64,000 nt of DNA from the NCBI GenBank assembly GCA_037975125.1, contig CM075857.1, positions 71,874,845-71,938,844 on the forward strand, written 5' to 3'. Source of the DNA: Latrodectus hesperus. Its lineage: Eukaryota; Arthropoda; Arachnida; Araneae; Theridiidae. This document shows, piece by piece, positions 38,606 through 50,262 of the stretch (the stretch's first letter is position 1; every line of letters starts with the position of its first letter). Made by a program: the position numbers and the translations under genes. The notes beneath the pieces are model-generated. The model was not told the DNA's origin, made no database searches, and was given only the letters and a program-made list of their open reading frames with translations.

Positions 38606-40040
38606 TTATCTAAATACTACTTTGTGTACAACATTACTGGTTAACCAATCTTTCGCTAACACGAAGAGATTTGATGGTTTTCCTACACGTGAGCAGGCAA
38701 CATATAGCTGACCATGTGAGAAACATGTGTTTTCCAAATCCAAACCATAAATAGACATTGTTTGGCCATGAGATTTATTTATGGTCATCGCAAAAGCTAA
38801 GCAAATCGGAAATTGGAGCCATTTAAACGGTATTGGAGATATTGACGCTATCAGTGGAATACGTGGCAACAGGACGATATCTCCTTTAAATTTTCCCGTC
38901 AAAATTGTTGCTTCGAGAATATTTTTAGTCATTTTTTATGACTAAACGTGTACCGTTACATAATTGAGGTGGGTTTAAATTACGTAGAAGAATAATTGGT
39001 GAATCAATTTTCAATTGAAGATTGTGTGGTGGCATTCTTGGCATATCCAGAGAATTCAAAAATGCAGTTGGAAAGTTTACGGCTTCGTTTTTATCAAGAA
39101 CTATGTCGATTGATTTAAAAGGCACCAAATCACCGGGCAACATCTGTTGTATATGGAAGTTAATTTCGTTCACATCAACGTTTCTTGCTGCCAAAATAGC
39201 ACGGTTACAGAGCCAATTGTGATCTAAATAATTATTCAATATATCTGGAAAGACTCTCTCAATTAATTCATTTCTCGTTTCAACAACAGTGCAGAAATTA
39301 TCTGGTAATTTTATGTATTGTGTATTTTGACGCAACTCAATTTCACCATTTCCAATATCCAGCAATGGGTTAGAAAATACTTGTGCCGATGGATCATTTT
39401 GCAATTGTACTCCCTTATTGATAGTCAATAGAAGTGTCTCAACACTTGTCCATAAAAACGATTGTTTTCAGTATGCATTAATCTCATCGGCAAAAGTAGA
39501 GTGATGAATAACTGGTAAAGTCTGCAGGAAATCACCAGACAGTAGTAAAACAGTGACACCGAAAAGTTTATTGTTGCCTTTCAAATCTTGCATAGTTCTA
39601 TGAAATGCTTCAAGTGAATGTTTATGAGTCATAGTACACTCATTCAAAAATATAATTGCACTCTTTTGCAACACTGTAGTCATTCCACTTTTTTTAATGT
39701 TACACATTGCGTTTGGTTTGTTATGAATGTCTAATGGCAACTTCAATGCTGAATGTCTAACCATCTAACAAAGTTGCAGCAATGCCTGACGATGCAATTG
39801 CCAAAGTAATTTTCTGTTGGGATCGTATCTTTGCAACAATTAATGATAATAAGAATGTGTTACCGGTTCCACCTGGTGCATCTAAGGAAAAAACCCACCT
39901 TAGTCAGCATTATCCAATTATAAATATTTTTTGTTTAGCTGTCAGTAATGGTTCATTATTCGCAATAACTGTAGCTATGTCAACGTCATTGTACTGATTT
40001 TCTCGTTGAAAATCAGTGTTAACTAAATCGGCAGCCGTGC
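38606..40040 (-). pseudogene. Helitron PIF1-like helicase domain
   Basis: Superfamily 1B helicase half of the Helitron RepHel protein, which would unwind DNA during rolling-circle transposition. From N to C: Walker A region DAPGGTGNTF (about 39850-39880) with the catalytic Lys replaced by Asn, AIASSGIAATL-like sequence (about 39780), HSALKLPLDIHNKPNAM (about 39705-39755), an Asp-box region reading LNECTMTHKHSLEAF (about 39605-39650), LLLSGDFLQTLPVI (about 39510-39550), CNRAILAARNVDVNEIN (about 39160-39210), CNGTRLV (about 38935-38960), FAMTINKSHGQTMSIYGLDL (about 38735-38795) and GQLYVACSRV (about 38680-38715). Frame breaks at about 38930, 39440 and 39780 inactivate it. Assignment is secure. 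Confidence 0.92.
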
Positions 40041-42055
40041 GATCAGGTGATGACATTCCATAATGACTAAGTGGCAAATTTGAAATTAAAATATATAAAT
40101 CTGAAATGCTCTTTGGAGAATATTTTCTTCGGTAAAATATACTCGTTGACCGTTTTCAAGATGTTCTGCAAGATGCTGGACAGAAGGTTCTCTTTCCTGT
40201 ATGGAAAAACTAAAAAGACGCCAGATAGCTTCGCTGCTGCTCATATATCTACCCATCTGGTATCTTGCTATTTCGTCATTTTTGCTTATATTTTGTACTT
40301 CAAATACGGCCAAATCACTACATTTATTAACATATTTTCAAATGTACTTAATGGATTTGACGGAACTGCAAAACTCGACATTAATATGAGCCTCGCTTTA
40401 GACAGCTATGGTGATTATGGAACTACCCACCGATTATCAATTTCAACTTCATTTCTAGAATTCGACATTCGCATTGTAAATGTGTGACCACCATTCTCAA
40501 GTTCTCTGCGGCGATACAATGGATAACCATTGATATCCATAATAGTATCATTGGTACAGGGTTTCGAGAAACGTTTCTTACACCTTCCTTCTTCCATGCA
40601 TGGTGATGTGATGTTAAAAGCACCGCACGGTCCGTGGATCATGCGACTGGTAACAATATCAAACAATTCTAAGTCTGGACGGATTTTATCTTCAAGCCAA
40701 ACCAAAATATGAGACTAAGGCGAACCTCAGTTTTGCCCCTCAATAGAATAAAGCCACCAACGTATGTTACCAAAAACTGAATATTTTACGATTAAACCAA
40801 TTAAAGATTTAAAAATCATCAATTAAAGAACTTTTGTTTGAACACAAGTGCAACGATATCGTAACGATGTATTGATTGTTGGCCTGGCAATAACAAATTT
40901 TTATTTCTTCCTAATTTGGATTACATATAAATGTAATAAACAAATCAGGTCGACCGTAATGACGTACATAAGTCATTGCATCTTGTATGTATTCCTGCAT
41001 ACTCCGTGGACTGCCGATGTAGCTTGAAGGTAAAATACATGCAGTTCCGATGTCATTAGCGTTTAAATATTCATCGATGTTTCCGATGATAGCATCTCGT
41101 AAATGGATGTATTCCTCTGATCTTAATTTAGCCTGGTATTATCTAATATACCGTAAACGTTCACTTTCGATCTTAGCGAACATATCCACAACGTATTGAT
41201 GGAATAGTTGACGATATCGAAAGATATAATTATCTTGATTAAGTCTAATCATCAATCGATGGGCGTAGTAGTTCAATGAACTAACTTTTTTATTGATTTC
41301 ATTGCGTAAAAAAATGAGTTATTAAATGGTTAGAAAAATTAAGAGTAAGAAATTAAAATCACCAAAATAAGGAATTAAATAGTATAGATTATTAAACGTA
41401 CCAGTGATTGGATCACGCTGTTTTATGTTGATGTGATATTCATCCTGCCCTTGCCAGAATATTAGGGGATACTTTAGTGCGTCATACGAACGATGAAGGT
41501 CTGAAATTCTATGAACAATGCTGTCTCGACGCATGATTTTGAGGTCTCTGTAGTTAAGTGGATCATCAACCATAGTAACAGCAACTTCATCTACGGTTGG
41601 CGCATTGAACCTGCCAGCGTGTTCTCCTGGTGGTACGTTGTCGGCTTTGATGACGATTTGATAATTATCATTTCTTAATTGAGGCGATACTCTTTTAAAT
41701 AATTAGATAAGTTAATTATAATTTTCAAAAAAGTTTTCCAAAGATTCCACAATTGCTCTCTCTTCTGCTTGTTCGATGAAATTATGCAGGCACCGAGTTG
41801 TCACATGTTCCTCACAACTGCTCACAAAGACATTTGGAGAAACTTTGGATCGTCATTAGGCAGTGGCATTAATGACCCAATCTTGTGGTACACTTGGCCT
41901 TGGATTTTGAATGTAGTTTCAAAATTAATTCCATCAGATGTGAGATCGCAAATTTTAGTTGCGCCAAAGGACGTCATTTGGAAGCAAGAATTGAATTTGC
42001 GTATCTTACATAAAAATAATTTCGAATCGTCTGATTCGCCAGCAAGAAAAGGATT
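40041..42055 (-). pseudogene. Helitron Rep (HUH nuclease) domain
   Basis: Replication-initiator half of RepHel, which would nick and join the element ends. Blocks from N to C: KFNSCFQMTSFGAT (about 41950-41995), TFKIQGQVYHKIGSLMPLP (about 41855-41910), AGRFNAPTVDEVAV (about 41580-41625), HRSYDALKYPLIFWQGQDEY (about 41440-41495), QLFHQYVVDMFAKIESERL (about 41165-41215), GSPRSMQEYIQDAMTYVRHY (about 40955-41015), GRPDLFITF (about 40930-40955). The HUH site reads P, stop, S, H, ILVWL (40695-40720), so its first His is lost. Then MIHGPCGAFN (about 40620-40650), SPCMEEGRCKKRF (about 40570-40610), YPLYRRRELENGG (about 40490-40530), and the Tyr motif KYI, stop, KYV (40330-40350). Finally NDEIARYQMGRY (about 40240-40275). 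Dead through many lesions. Confidence 0.92.
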
Positions 42056-42070
42056 TTAACCGACTCAGCG

Positions 42071-42226
42071 TCCGCGACGTATCTGTTACGTCGCAATAAA
42101 CTGGTCGAAAAGCGGTTCATGACGGCATGGATACGTCGAAACTTTCCTGCTCGAAAGCGGCCTGCGACGGCATAGATACGTCGCAGAGTTTGCACCGAAA
42201 GCGGCCGCGACGTATATTTTCGCATA
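42071..42226 (+). repeat. subterminal palindrome-bearing tandem repeats
   Basis: About 3.5 units of roughly 44 bp. Each unit carries a GACGGCATAGATACGTCG-like palindrome followed by CGAAAGCGG. Unit starts are near 42071, 42119, 42163 and 42207; the first has CGACGTATCTGTTACGTCG. The block is far more GC-rich than its surroundings and rich in CG dinucleotides. It lies just inside the left terminal repeat, where transposase-binding repeats are found in many DNA transposons; that role is inference. A hairpin GTGGTTTGATTGA to TCACTCAAACCAC follows at 42263-42299. Confidence 0.85.
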
Positions 42227-42299
42227 GTAGAAACCACTTATTTTTGCTTTCCCCCTAATCGGTGGTTTGATTGATCGGTCTTAATCACTCAAACCACAC

Positions 42300-45200
42300 T
42301 CCTTGGAGACTTTTCTTTGAAAACTACTACTCAGCCTGAGTTTTACGCCAAATATCTAAAATACTGATTATTTTTTCGCCAAGATTCAACTTTAAAATTT
42401 AATAATCTATAAATTTGTTGCTTTAGAAATAAAATGCATGTTTATACATTATTATTTTTCATTTTAGTTCCTAAGTTCTAAAGTTAGTTCCTAATTGAAT
42501 TAGACGATTTTATTACACAAAAATTTTAAATCCATATGTACTTTTAAATTACTAACGAGCTTGCTTTCTTTTCTAAGTTAAATTTTAATAATTTTCCTGC
42601 TTATGCTAATTATTTCTTACATCTTACTTAATTTAATTCAGTTTTTATTGTTTTTGACGGCATTTTTTATCGACTAGTTATGACTGAAATAAACAAATAA
42701 ATTTCGTAAATGGAAATGCTACCATTTAAGCAATTAAATTTTTAACCTACAGAAAATAATTATTTTTTTACAAAATTTATTTTTAAAATAAGCAAATTAT
42801 TAATACGTTAGTTTTACAAATAATTATCTTTTAACGTGATCCATATTAGGTATAAAAGAAATTTTTAAATATAATAATCTTAACCAGAGAATTTCTTGTT
42901 GTAAAATGTGGTTATATATTTACTTTACTCTTCTTATTTGAATTAAAAATTAATTTTTCTGGTTTATCTTTGAAACATAAAATGGTATATTCCATATACG
43001 ATTGATTGTGTTATTTAAATTTAAAAATATAATAAACGCATTATGTATTTCAAATAAACTTCTTTTTTAAAAAATTAAAGTTTTGAAAACAAAGAAAATT
43101 CACTTTGAAAAATCTAAATGAAATAGTATGCTAAAGTTATATGACTATAGAAATCATAGAATGTTTAAATTTAGTTGTGTTGTTACAATCTGAATTAACG
43201 ATAACAAGATATAGATGACATAAATACGATTAATTATATTAAAGGGACAAAATTGATTACAGAAATAAAATGAAGTTCAAAATGAGATATTGTGGCTTAG
43301 AAATAAATTAATTAGCTGTTCAAATTATGAAAAAAAATATTTATTTTCTTAAAATACATGTGAATTTTAGCTCGCAAAAAATCATTGTTTATTATAAAAT
43401 ATAATATATTAATACAATATTTAAATTGCTAGCTCTTTTTTATAGGAATATGGTGTTATTTATTTGAGTAAAAATAAACCATATTAAAGAAAGTTAACAA
43501 ATTCAGGGCAAACTTATAGTACATTAGTTATATGATGATCTAAAAATATATAATTATAAAAAAAGATTCATTATTGAATATTCATTAACGTTCATAAAAC
43601 TGATAAATTTAGAATTAAATGCTTGCTCTGAATTTATAAAATAAATAAATAAATAAAAAAGTAATCTTTCGATACCAAACATAACTTTTTCGCCTTAAGT
43701 AAATTTGTGATAATCTAAAACATTAATGTTTTTCTAAACTAGTAATAGATAAATATTAAGAATAGAAAAATAAATGCTTATAAAAATTTTTGTTGTTTAC
43801 CTTTTCAAGTCTTAAGAATATATCCTCTGTCAATTTAAATAATGATTACTTTTTCAATTTTGATAATATTTTTCGATTTTTATTCTTGATATATAACTTT
43901 GTGATATTCATTATATTGAAAGCATAATACTGTTTTAGCACATTTTATATAAATTTTTTTGTACGCCTGCTCCCATTTCAACGACCTTACAATATAAAAA
44001 AGAATGCTAGCATTTTTTATACGTAAAAATTCATTTGAATTTTGAAAACATTTGAGATAATTTTTTAAAAAGGAACTATATGATTAAATTCAAATTTTCA
44101 GACTTAACTTCGGATTTAGGTATTTATCTGTTAAGTCATTAAATCGTTTATTAATGTTAATGTTAACAATACAAAATAACAAAAACTAAAATAAAATTAT
44201 TCTTTCAAAAAATAAAATGTAGTTGAAATGAAATCAAGGATATTAAATTTGAATTATTAACGCAATTTTTGAAATTTTCTGTTTTCAGAGTTTTTAAAAT
44301 TTAAAATAAATTGCTGTTTGGAAATTTTCTATCCAAAATTCTACCTTACTTATATAAAAAAAGAGAATATAAAGTTGAAAATTTTTATAGGATTCCTGTA
44401 ATCTTTCATGATTTGATAAGCAAAATTTGTTTTGTATCATTTTGTTTCTATCATATTAATACTACTATATTTTTTGTTATGCAGCAGTAGTTATAAATAG
44501 CTCCTATAGTATTCAAACATTTTTCACTTAATTATTTCCTTTCCTTAAAACCTTGCGTAGTTTTTTTATCACAGATAGTTGAATACTAAAGGATAAGGTG
44601 TTAAATTTATTTTCTCTACAATTTTTACAAGTATTCGACTATTAACAGTATTGTTTCAAACAGCTTCTCCCATATATCCCCTGTATATACGTCAAGACTT
44701 CGTTTCAAGGAAGATAATTCATTGCACATGTGGCTTCCTGTGTGGTTAAGGATGTTTCCATTTAGTTACAGATGGAATGAAAGGGAATTTTATCGATTAC
44801 TCTAGTTGAAGTAGACATATGAGAAACTGCTTTTTTCACCTTGTTTCATTCCTCTCAATCTTAACAATTCTCAATTATAGATAAAGTCTCTTTAATTAGG
44901 AAACTTTATATAGTAGAGATATATGATAATTATATAAAGGTTTTGCAACTTGTAATACAATAAAATATTACCAATGCAAGAACTTTTCATAAAAATATTT
45001 TTATAAGGGAGTAATAATAGCCTCTTAGCATTTTATTACATATTATATTATGTAAAGTTAAATATAAGCCAATAGAAACTCGTTATAAAATTTTAAGTTT
45101 CTTTCGAACCGTAATTTTGCCAAATTAAGTTGTAAAGATTCTTTTGTTTTTATTTATAATTATACATAAAGTTCAGTTCATAAACGCTAGATTAATATTT

Positions 45201-45660
45201 AAAAAATAACTCGAGTAAACACTTGTGAAACCAAATATTCCATTTACATTGAAATAAATTAAATGTAACAGTTTAAGCTTCTTATTAGTACATGCACTGA
45301 TATATATTTCAATTCAGATTGACAAATGAAGTTAATTTTCATGTATTGTTACAAGTGATATTTTATCTAAGGTTGTTCAGTTACGAGTAGAAAAAATTAA
45401 TTTAGCTAATAAATTTGGGCTTTAACGCTTTTAAATAAAAAAACAAAATTTATCTATGAAAAAAGAGCATAAGTAATATATATTTTTAGTTCTGCTAAAA
45501 AATTAAGTAAATTAATAATTTTAATATATTTCTAATTCATTTAGACTGTTGAATTATAGAAACGTATAAATAATCTAAATCAGCCTTGCTATGTGTGCTG
45601 AAAGTATTATAATATTGTGAAAGGGTTTGAAAAATATTTATTTACTTGCATTAAATAATT
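42300..45660. other. AT-rich interior of the TTAA element
   Basis: No protein-coding blocks or RNA genes recognised. If a transposase once lay here it has been lost or is beyond recognition. Confidence 0.5.
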
Positions 45661-45671
45661 ATAAAGTTTCT

Positions 45672-45942
45672 ACTTCTGTAACTAAACACCTTCACCGTTT
45701 GGGTTTGAAGGACTCTCCAATCTGCCCTTTTTGTGGACTAGAGGACATGACTGGTGACCACCTTTTCACTTGCCCTGGACTTTCGGACGTCGCAGTTAGA
45801 AATTCTGCGGAAGATGACTTTTCATTCACCTCAAGATTGTATTGGGCTGCCCGACAGAGACTGATGGTTGAAAAACCAAGGTCGGGCGTAGGATAAAAAA
45901 AAATAATAAAAAAAATAAAAAAAAAAAAAAACTTCTGTAACT
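45672..45942 (+). mobile_element. 5'-truncated LINE tail with 12-bp target duplication
   Basis: A 247-bp insertion (45684-45930) flanked by exact copies of ACTTCTGTAACT (45672-45683 and 45931-45942). It encodes only the C-terminal end of a non-LTR retrotransposon ORF2: HLHRLGLKDS, then the Cys/His knuckle CPFC followed by GDHLFTC, ending RLYWAARQRLMVEK and RSGVG. The stop codon TAA is formed by the start of a roughly 37-bp A-rich tail, so there is almost no 3' untranslated region. The perfect duplications and open frame suggest a young insertion. It differs from the LINE family at 22-27 kb. Confidence 0.9.
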
Positions 45943-47440
45943 TTTAAAATGGAATAAATGAGACTTCATAACGTTGCTTGAAGTACATTGCTAACTTTTT
46001 TTATCGTTCAATGATATCAATTGTTCGCTTTCATGTTACATATCCTCTGAGCTTATAGGCAACACACCAACTCTTCTATTAGTATAAATTACTAAATAGC
46101 AGTATATATATTTCAAATCACTATGAGGTCTACCAAAGTGCTTAACTTCAAGAATTGAGAAAAATGTATTTCCAGATGAAAGTAAATATATAATAAGGAC
46201 GGCACACAATAATCTCTCTCTCTTCCTCTCTCAAATAATTTAAAGTGCTTAGGAAAAGCTTTCTTAAAAAAAGGTTGTCACATATATTGAAAAAATTTAA
46301 TTTAAATTCTTTTGAGTTTCAAATTCATTTTCTATTTCACCAGATTGCTTCATAATAATTGAATATTATTTTGAGTTAATGAGAATAAGTATATTGAATA
46401 CTTAACAAATGTGTTTTAAGCAATTTATTTTTCGTCCATCACTTGGAATTCTTTTCGATTAAAATACAACTTTAATTTGTAATAAATATCTTGTTAAAAA
46501 TATCTAAATAATGTTTTTTTAATATGAAAGAAAAAAATTGTAAAACTAATAAATGATTTTATAATATTGTTTTAGAATGTAAATATATAAGAAATATCAT
46601 AATTAAGAAAGTACACAATCAGCAAATATAATGTGTTAAAATTTCTTATACAGAACAATTTTAATGCAAGTTTATCTACATGTATTTTGCATTAAATAAT
46701 TTTATTTTCATATACAATTTGGCAGAAATGAAAATTAATCCTTTTTTTGTAAATATTTAATTTTTTTTGGGCTAAAAAACTTTTCCAAATATTTAAATAT
46801 AAAGTGAAAGTAATTTTTCAGATATAGTATAAACCAAGAACATTACACACATTTATTCACAATGTTATGCAAATTTTCTAATGTTATGTTTAATTGTTTA
46901 AACTCAAAACATTTAAAGATGAATAAATTGAAAAGCTTTAATTAATGTTTTTGAAAATAACATTATAAAAATTGAAAAATAATTAAGCCTTTTATTTTCA
47001 TATAAACACCACACTAATTACTACATAGATGAATTCATATAAAGTAAAAATTTGTTTGTGTTAAGAAAAATATAATGTGAGAAAATGTATTTTTACTAAC
47101 ATTATTTTATCTTACTGTAATAAAAATTTGAAAAGCTTCTGTGTCTCATTCAAAAAGAGAAATTTCCATTATACAGAAAATAATAAATATACAAGAAAAT
47201 GTGACAAGCAACTTTCTTAATTAAACTGCGTAAGAAATCTAAAACATCATAATTTGTAGATACCGTTTTTCTTTGAATTTCATATTATTTACCAAGTCAA
47301 CCTAAAAATACTGAGGAATATCTTCAATCATTTTCAATTACACAAAAAACAGTTATTTATTAATAATTTTTGCTTTTTAAGTTTTATACAAAAAAAGATA
47401 TACGTTTTCGTTTTAACCACTTTTATTGGGATGTACAATT
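45943..47440. other. AT-rich interior of the TTAA element, right part
   Basis: AT-rich with no coding blocks. A slightly richer segment (47450-47660) near the right end holds a TTCCCA to TGGGAA inverted repeat around 47547-47572 but no match to the left subterminal repeats. Confidence 0.5.
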
Positions 47441-47673
47441 CTTTCTGGCAAATACATACAACCCTAGATAGGGTAGTTAGTAGTAACTGACATCCCCTCC
47501 CTCTAAATTGAGCGATGTGACAGTTTTCAGGGGGTAGGAAATGTTCCCAATGAGAATGGGAAACAGTCAACGATTTTTGTATAGTTTAGGGACGTGGGTA
47601 AAAGTAGTACATTTGGTTTTAAAGAGGAAATATTTTTCGCAGATTCTTGAGATTTTCTAAGCCGCTGAGTCGG

Positions 47674-48145
47674 TTAAAGGTTCCGGTGGAATAGGAAGAG
47701 GTGCTAGTACAACTTTTCCAGATGCACAACACATACTGGTCGTTTCATTGCGGAATTTTAACGCTAGACAATATTGGCATATTTTATCCACTGCACCAAT
47801 TATAATTTTAGGATGTGCAGAGTAATTGATGTTTGGTGCATATTCAAACGCAAGGCGAACGAATGATGCACAGGTTAATTCACGGTTGGTTTGTTGTCGC
47901 TCTCTGTTGCGTTCTCAAAATGTGGCTATGTGCCGTTCTCACGCCGATCTTATTCTCAATATATTTTGTCGTAGACGTTCATCACACAATTCTCGAGACT
48001 CTTAACTGCGAATTTCTGCTGTTCTGATTCGTTGAGCTGCGTTTCTTGCTGCAATTTGTTCTTCGGATTCATGAGCTCTATTAGCACGCATACATCGTGC
48101 ATTTTTATTATACTGATTGTTAAGGTTTGATTTTTTCCGCGGCAT
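47674..48145 (-). pseudogene. Helitron RepHel N-terminus
   Basis: From an ATG at 48145 (MPRKKSNLNNQYNKNARC) the minus strand keeps one frame for about 155 codons, broken by three stops (one TAA and two TGA) in the Arg/Glu-rich region with SEEQIAARNAAQRIRTAEIR. Then follow FVRLAFEYAPNINYSAHPK, a Cys-rich finger CQYC with MCCASGKVVL (about 47725-47790), and PIPPEPL up to the TTAA at 47674. Such basic repeats and a C-rich finger occur at the start of animal Helitron proteins. The sequence resumes at 42055 after the insertion. The start was chosen because it is the first Met of the conserved frame. Confidence 0.88.
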
Positions 48146-48945
48146 TATACTGAAATAAAAAAAAACTAAAAGAATTTATCATTTGAAAAAATAAATTCAA
48201 TCAAAATGTACGGCTGAATAAATTAATACTTATCAAATTATAAAAAATTCATAATTATCAAATTATAAAATAAAAATTAAAAAAAATAAAAGACTATCAA
48301 GAAATACTTACATGTTTTTGAGGTGGTATGAAAATTAGTAGAGAAAAACAGCAATAAATAAAATTTTATTTTATTATTTATAACATTAAAAATATTCAAA
48401 CTGAACACTGCACAATAATAACACAATACAAAGTATAATTATGAAAATGATTCACGAAAAATTGTTACAGTATGATTATGTTGAGAATATGAATGAAAAT
48501 GACGTATGGTTATGTTGAGAAGATAAGCGAAAATGTCTTGGAATCAAACAAATACTGTAATTCAAATGAAAAATATAGGAATCCAAACTGTTCGTGATAT
48601 GATTGGTCAAATACATCATGAAAATATATGTAAATTCTATATTCAAACACGCGCTTGCGCGCGCACGTTAATTCTCGATGATTGTATAACCTAGAAATAT
48701 AAACACGACGCTATCTGCTGAATACATGTGCAACTTAGATGCTAAACCGCCATCTATTTAGAATTTATAGAACTAACCGATAAATAAACACTAATGTCGT
48801 ATAATAAAGATTTAATTTGCAATAATAAATATTGAGATCAATAATTAAGATAAAACTTCTATCTTTTAAGTTGGCCCATATTATAAATGATTACAAAATT
48901 TTATCAAAATCCGTTCAGTAGTTAATATAGTGAAAGAGGCTCTTA
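48146..48945 (-). other. Helitron 5' untranslated and terminal region (approximate)
   Basis: Non-coding sequence upstream of the RepHel start. It includes a CG-rich palindromic patch CGCGCTTGCGCGCG (48651-48664) and, on the minus strand, ACTACTGAACGGATTTTGAT. The exact 5' end was not determined. Confidence 0.4.
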
Positions 48946-49534
48946 TATCTATTTTGTTTACGCATGATAAACTGATAAACACATTGTTAGGACAGGAAAA
49001 AATAATTTATTTATTACATGAGTTAATGTCGGAACGTTTTATTTTTAGATCAAAATTGCTTAGTTATTATATACACAATAAATTGCTTTTCAAATAATTT
49101 CAATTTATTGTATTTAAATTTTACAGATAAATGACATTCTATTTTGCTTCCAGATTCTGTTACTAGTATGATGTATTGTCAATAAATATTTAAAATTATC
49201 ATTTATATCCTAAACATTACGTATATTCGAGAATATTACACTCTTGCAATCATTCAAAATTAAAAAGTATATTTAACTTAAAATTTTACTCTTACTGGTT
49301 TTGTATGACTAATTTGTTTGTTTTGTAATTTTATGTCTAAGCTGTTTCCTGACTTTATGTACACATTGAAAGCAATAATTAGATGATAAATACAAATGAA
49401 ATTCTTTGGGTAATTTAAATTCGTATTACGTACTCAAAGAACTATTCTTCATTAAACGAGGTTGTTTAATTTATTATGTCAAGCAAGACTTTTAATCGAC
49501 TTTAATTCTAGGTATATAAAATGCTTGTAGTATT
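48946..49534. other. AT-rich non-coding spacer
   Basis: Nothing recognised. Confidence 0.5.
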
Positions 49535-50262
49535 CTAATTTTCACTCAAATAAAATGATTCAAATAACTTTACTTTTTATTTTACATGTATTACAATTAA
49601 AAATACTTTTATCTACTTTTCATAAAGGATTTATGTTTTAGATTTCAAAGTAAATAATATGCTTAACTGTAAAGTTAGAATGCACAAGCATTTTAACGGA
49701 ATAAATTTTTGTCATTAAAAGCGAACAATGAAGTCTCAGTAAAAGTTATACTGTCATATTCTGTCAAGACATTGGATGCATGATACAGCTTAAAACTATT
49801 TCCAAATAAAAAAATGCTGTAATCATAATTCGTATGTTGTAAATAAACCCATAAAATTAAGAGTAACAATAATCAAAAATGTGCATAAAGTACCATAGTT
49901 CTAGTAAACAGCAACTCTAAACATTCAATGAGAAATTTATAATTTAAAATCAGTTAACTCCACCAGTTCAAGGAAAAAATTTAATACTCTTTTATAAATT
50001 TCTAGTTTACACTCAAGAAAATATCTTTTAAATAGCTTTGATGTTTGCTTTTTCACTTGTAATTTTATTATTAGAAAATATTTTTACTCCAAAAATCGAA
50101 GTAAATAATATGTTTGTCTCTAAAATGAATAGTAATTTTAATGAAATAATTTTTTAACATTTTAAAGCTAACAATGGACCATCTTTACAAGAGTGGTATT
50201 CATACAATTTGCCAGGTCATTGGATCTGTTATACCGCTTGAAAGAAATTTAGAAATATAAAA
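49535..50262 (+). repeat. old diverged direct repeat, units about 455 bp apart
   Basis: Segment 49645-49807 aligns to 50095-50256: AAGTAAATAATATG, TTTTAA, GAATAA or GAAATAA, AGCGAACAATG or AGCTAACAATG, GTCAAGACATTGGAT or GCCAGGTCATTGGAT, and ATACAGCTT or ATACCGCTT. Weaker similarity extends left (ACTCAAATAAAAT at 49545 against ACTCAAGAAAATAT at 50012). It is non-coding as far as I can read and of unknown class. Confidence 0.6.

Larger units (their letters stand above)
42060..47673. mobile_element. TTAA-flanked piggyBac-like element, 5614 bp, no transposase seen
   Basis: It begins CCGACTCAGCG (42060-42070) and ends with the exact inverse CGCTGAGTCGG (47663-47673). TTAA lies on both sides (42056-42059 and 47674-47677). 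Removing the insertion and one TTAA joins the Helitron frame as EPLKS, followed by a single extra T, which is strong proof of insertion. TTAA duplication and terminal repeats beginning CC are the signature of piggyBac-like elements. The interior is AT-rich. I find no DDD transposase, so this is a non-autonomous or internally replaced copy. The left end has palindromic tandem repeats; the right end does not. Confidence 0.82.
38606..48945 (-). mobile_element. Helitron, split by a 5.6-kb insertion
   Basis: A minus-strand rolling-circle element. Its coding remains run from an ATG at 48145 to the end of the helicase at 38606, interrupted by the TTAA-flanked element at 42060-47673. Upstream of the ATG the minus strand has ACTACTGAACGGATTTTGAT (about 48906-48925), a sequence I associate with 5' terminal regions of arthropod Helitrons. 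The exact 5' TC and 3' CTRR ends were not resolved, so both limits are approximate. Confidence 0.75.

Noticed and set aside
41769..42059. 96-residue plus-strand frame
   Set aside because: It is antisense to the Helitron Rep N-terminal blocks, which match the family on the minus strand.
45627..45671. Upstream start of the 89-residue frame around the LINE tail
   Set aside because: The first residues come from target DNA before the duplication at 45672; the frame is a chance extension of the truncated LINE.
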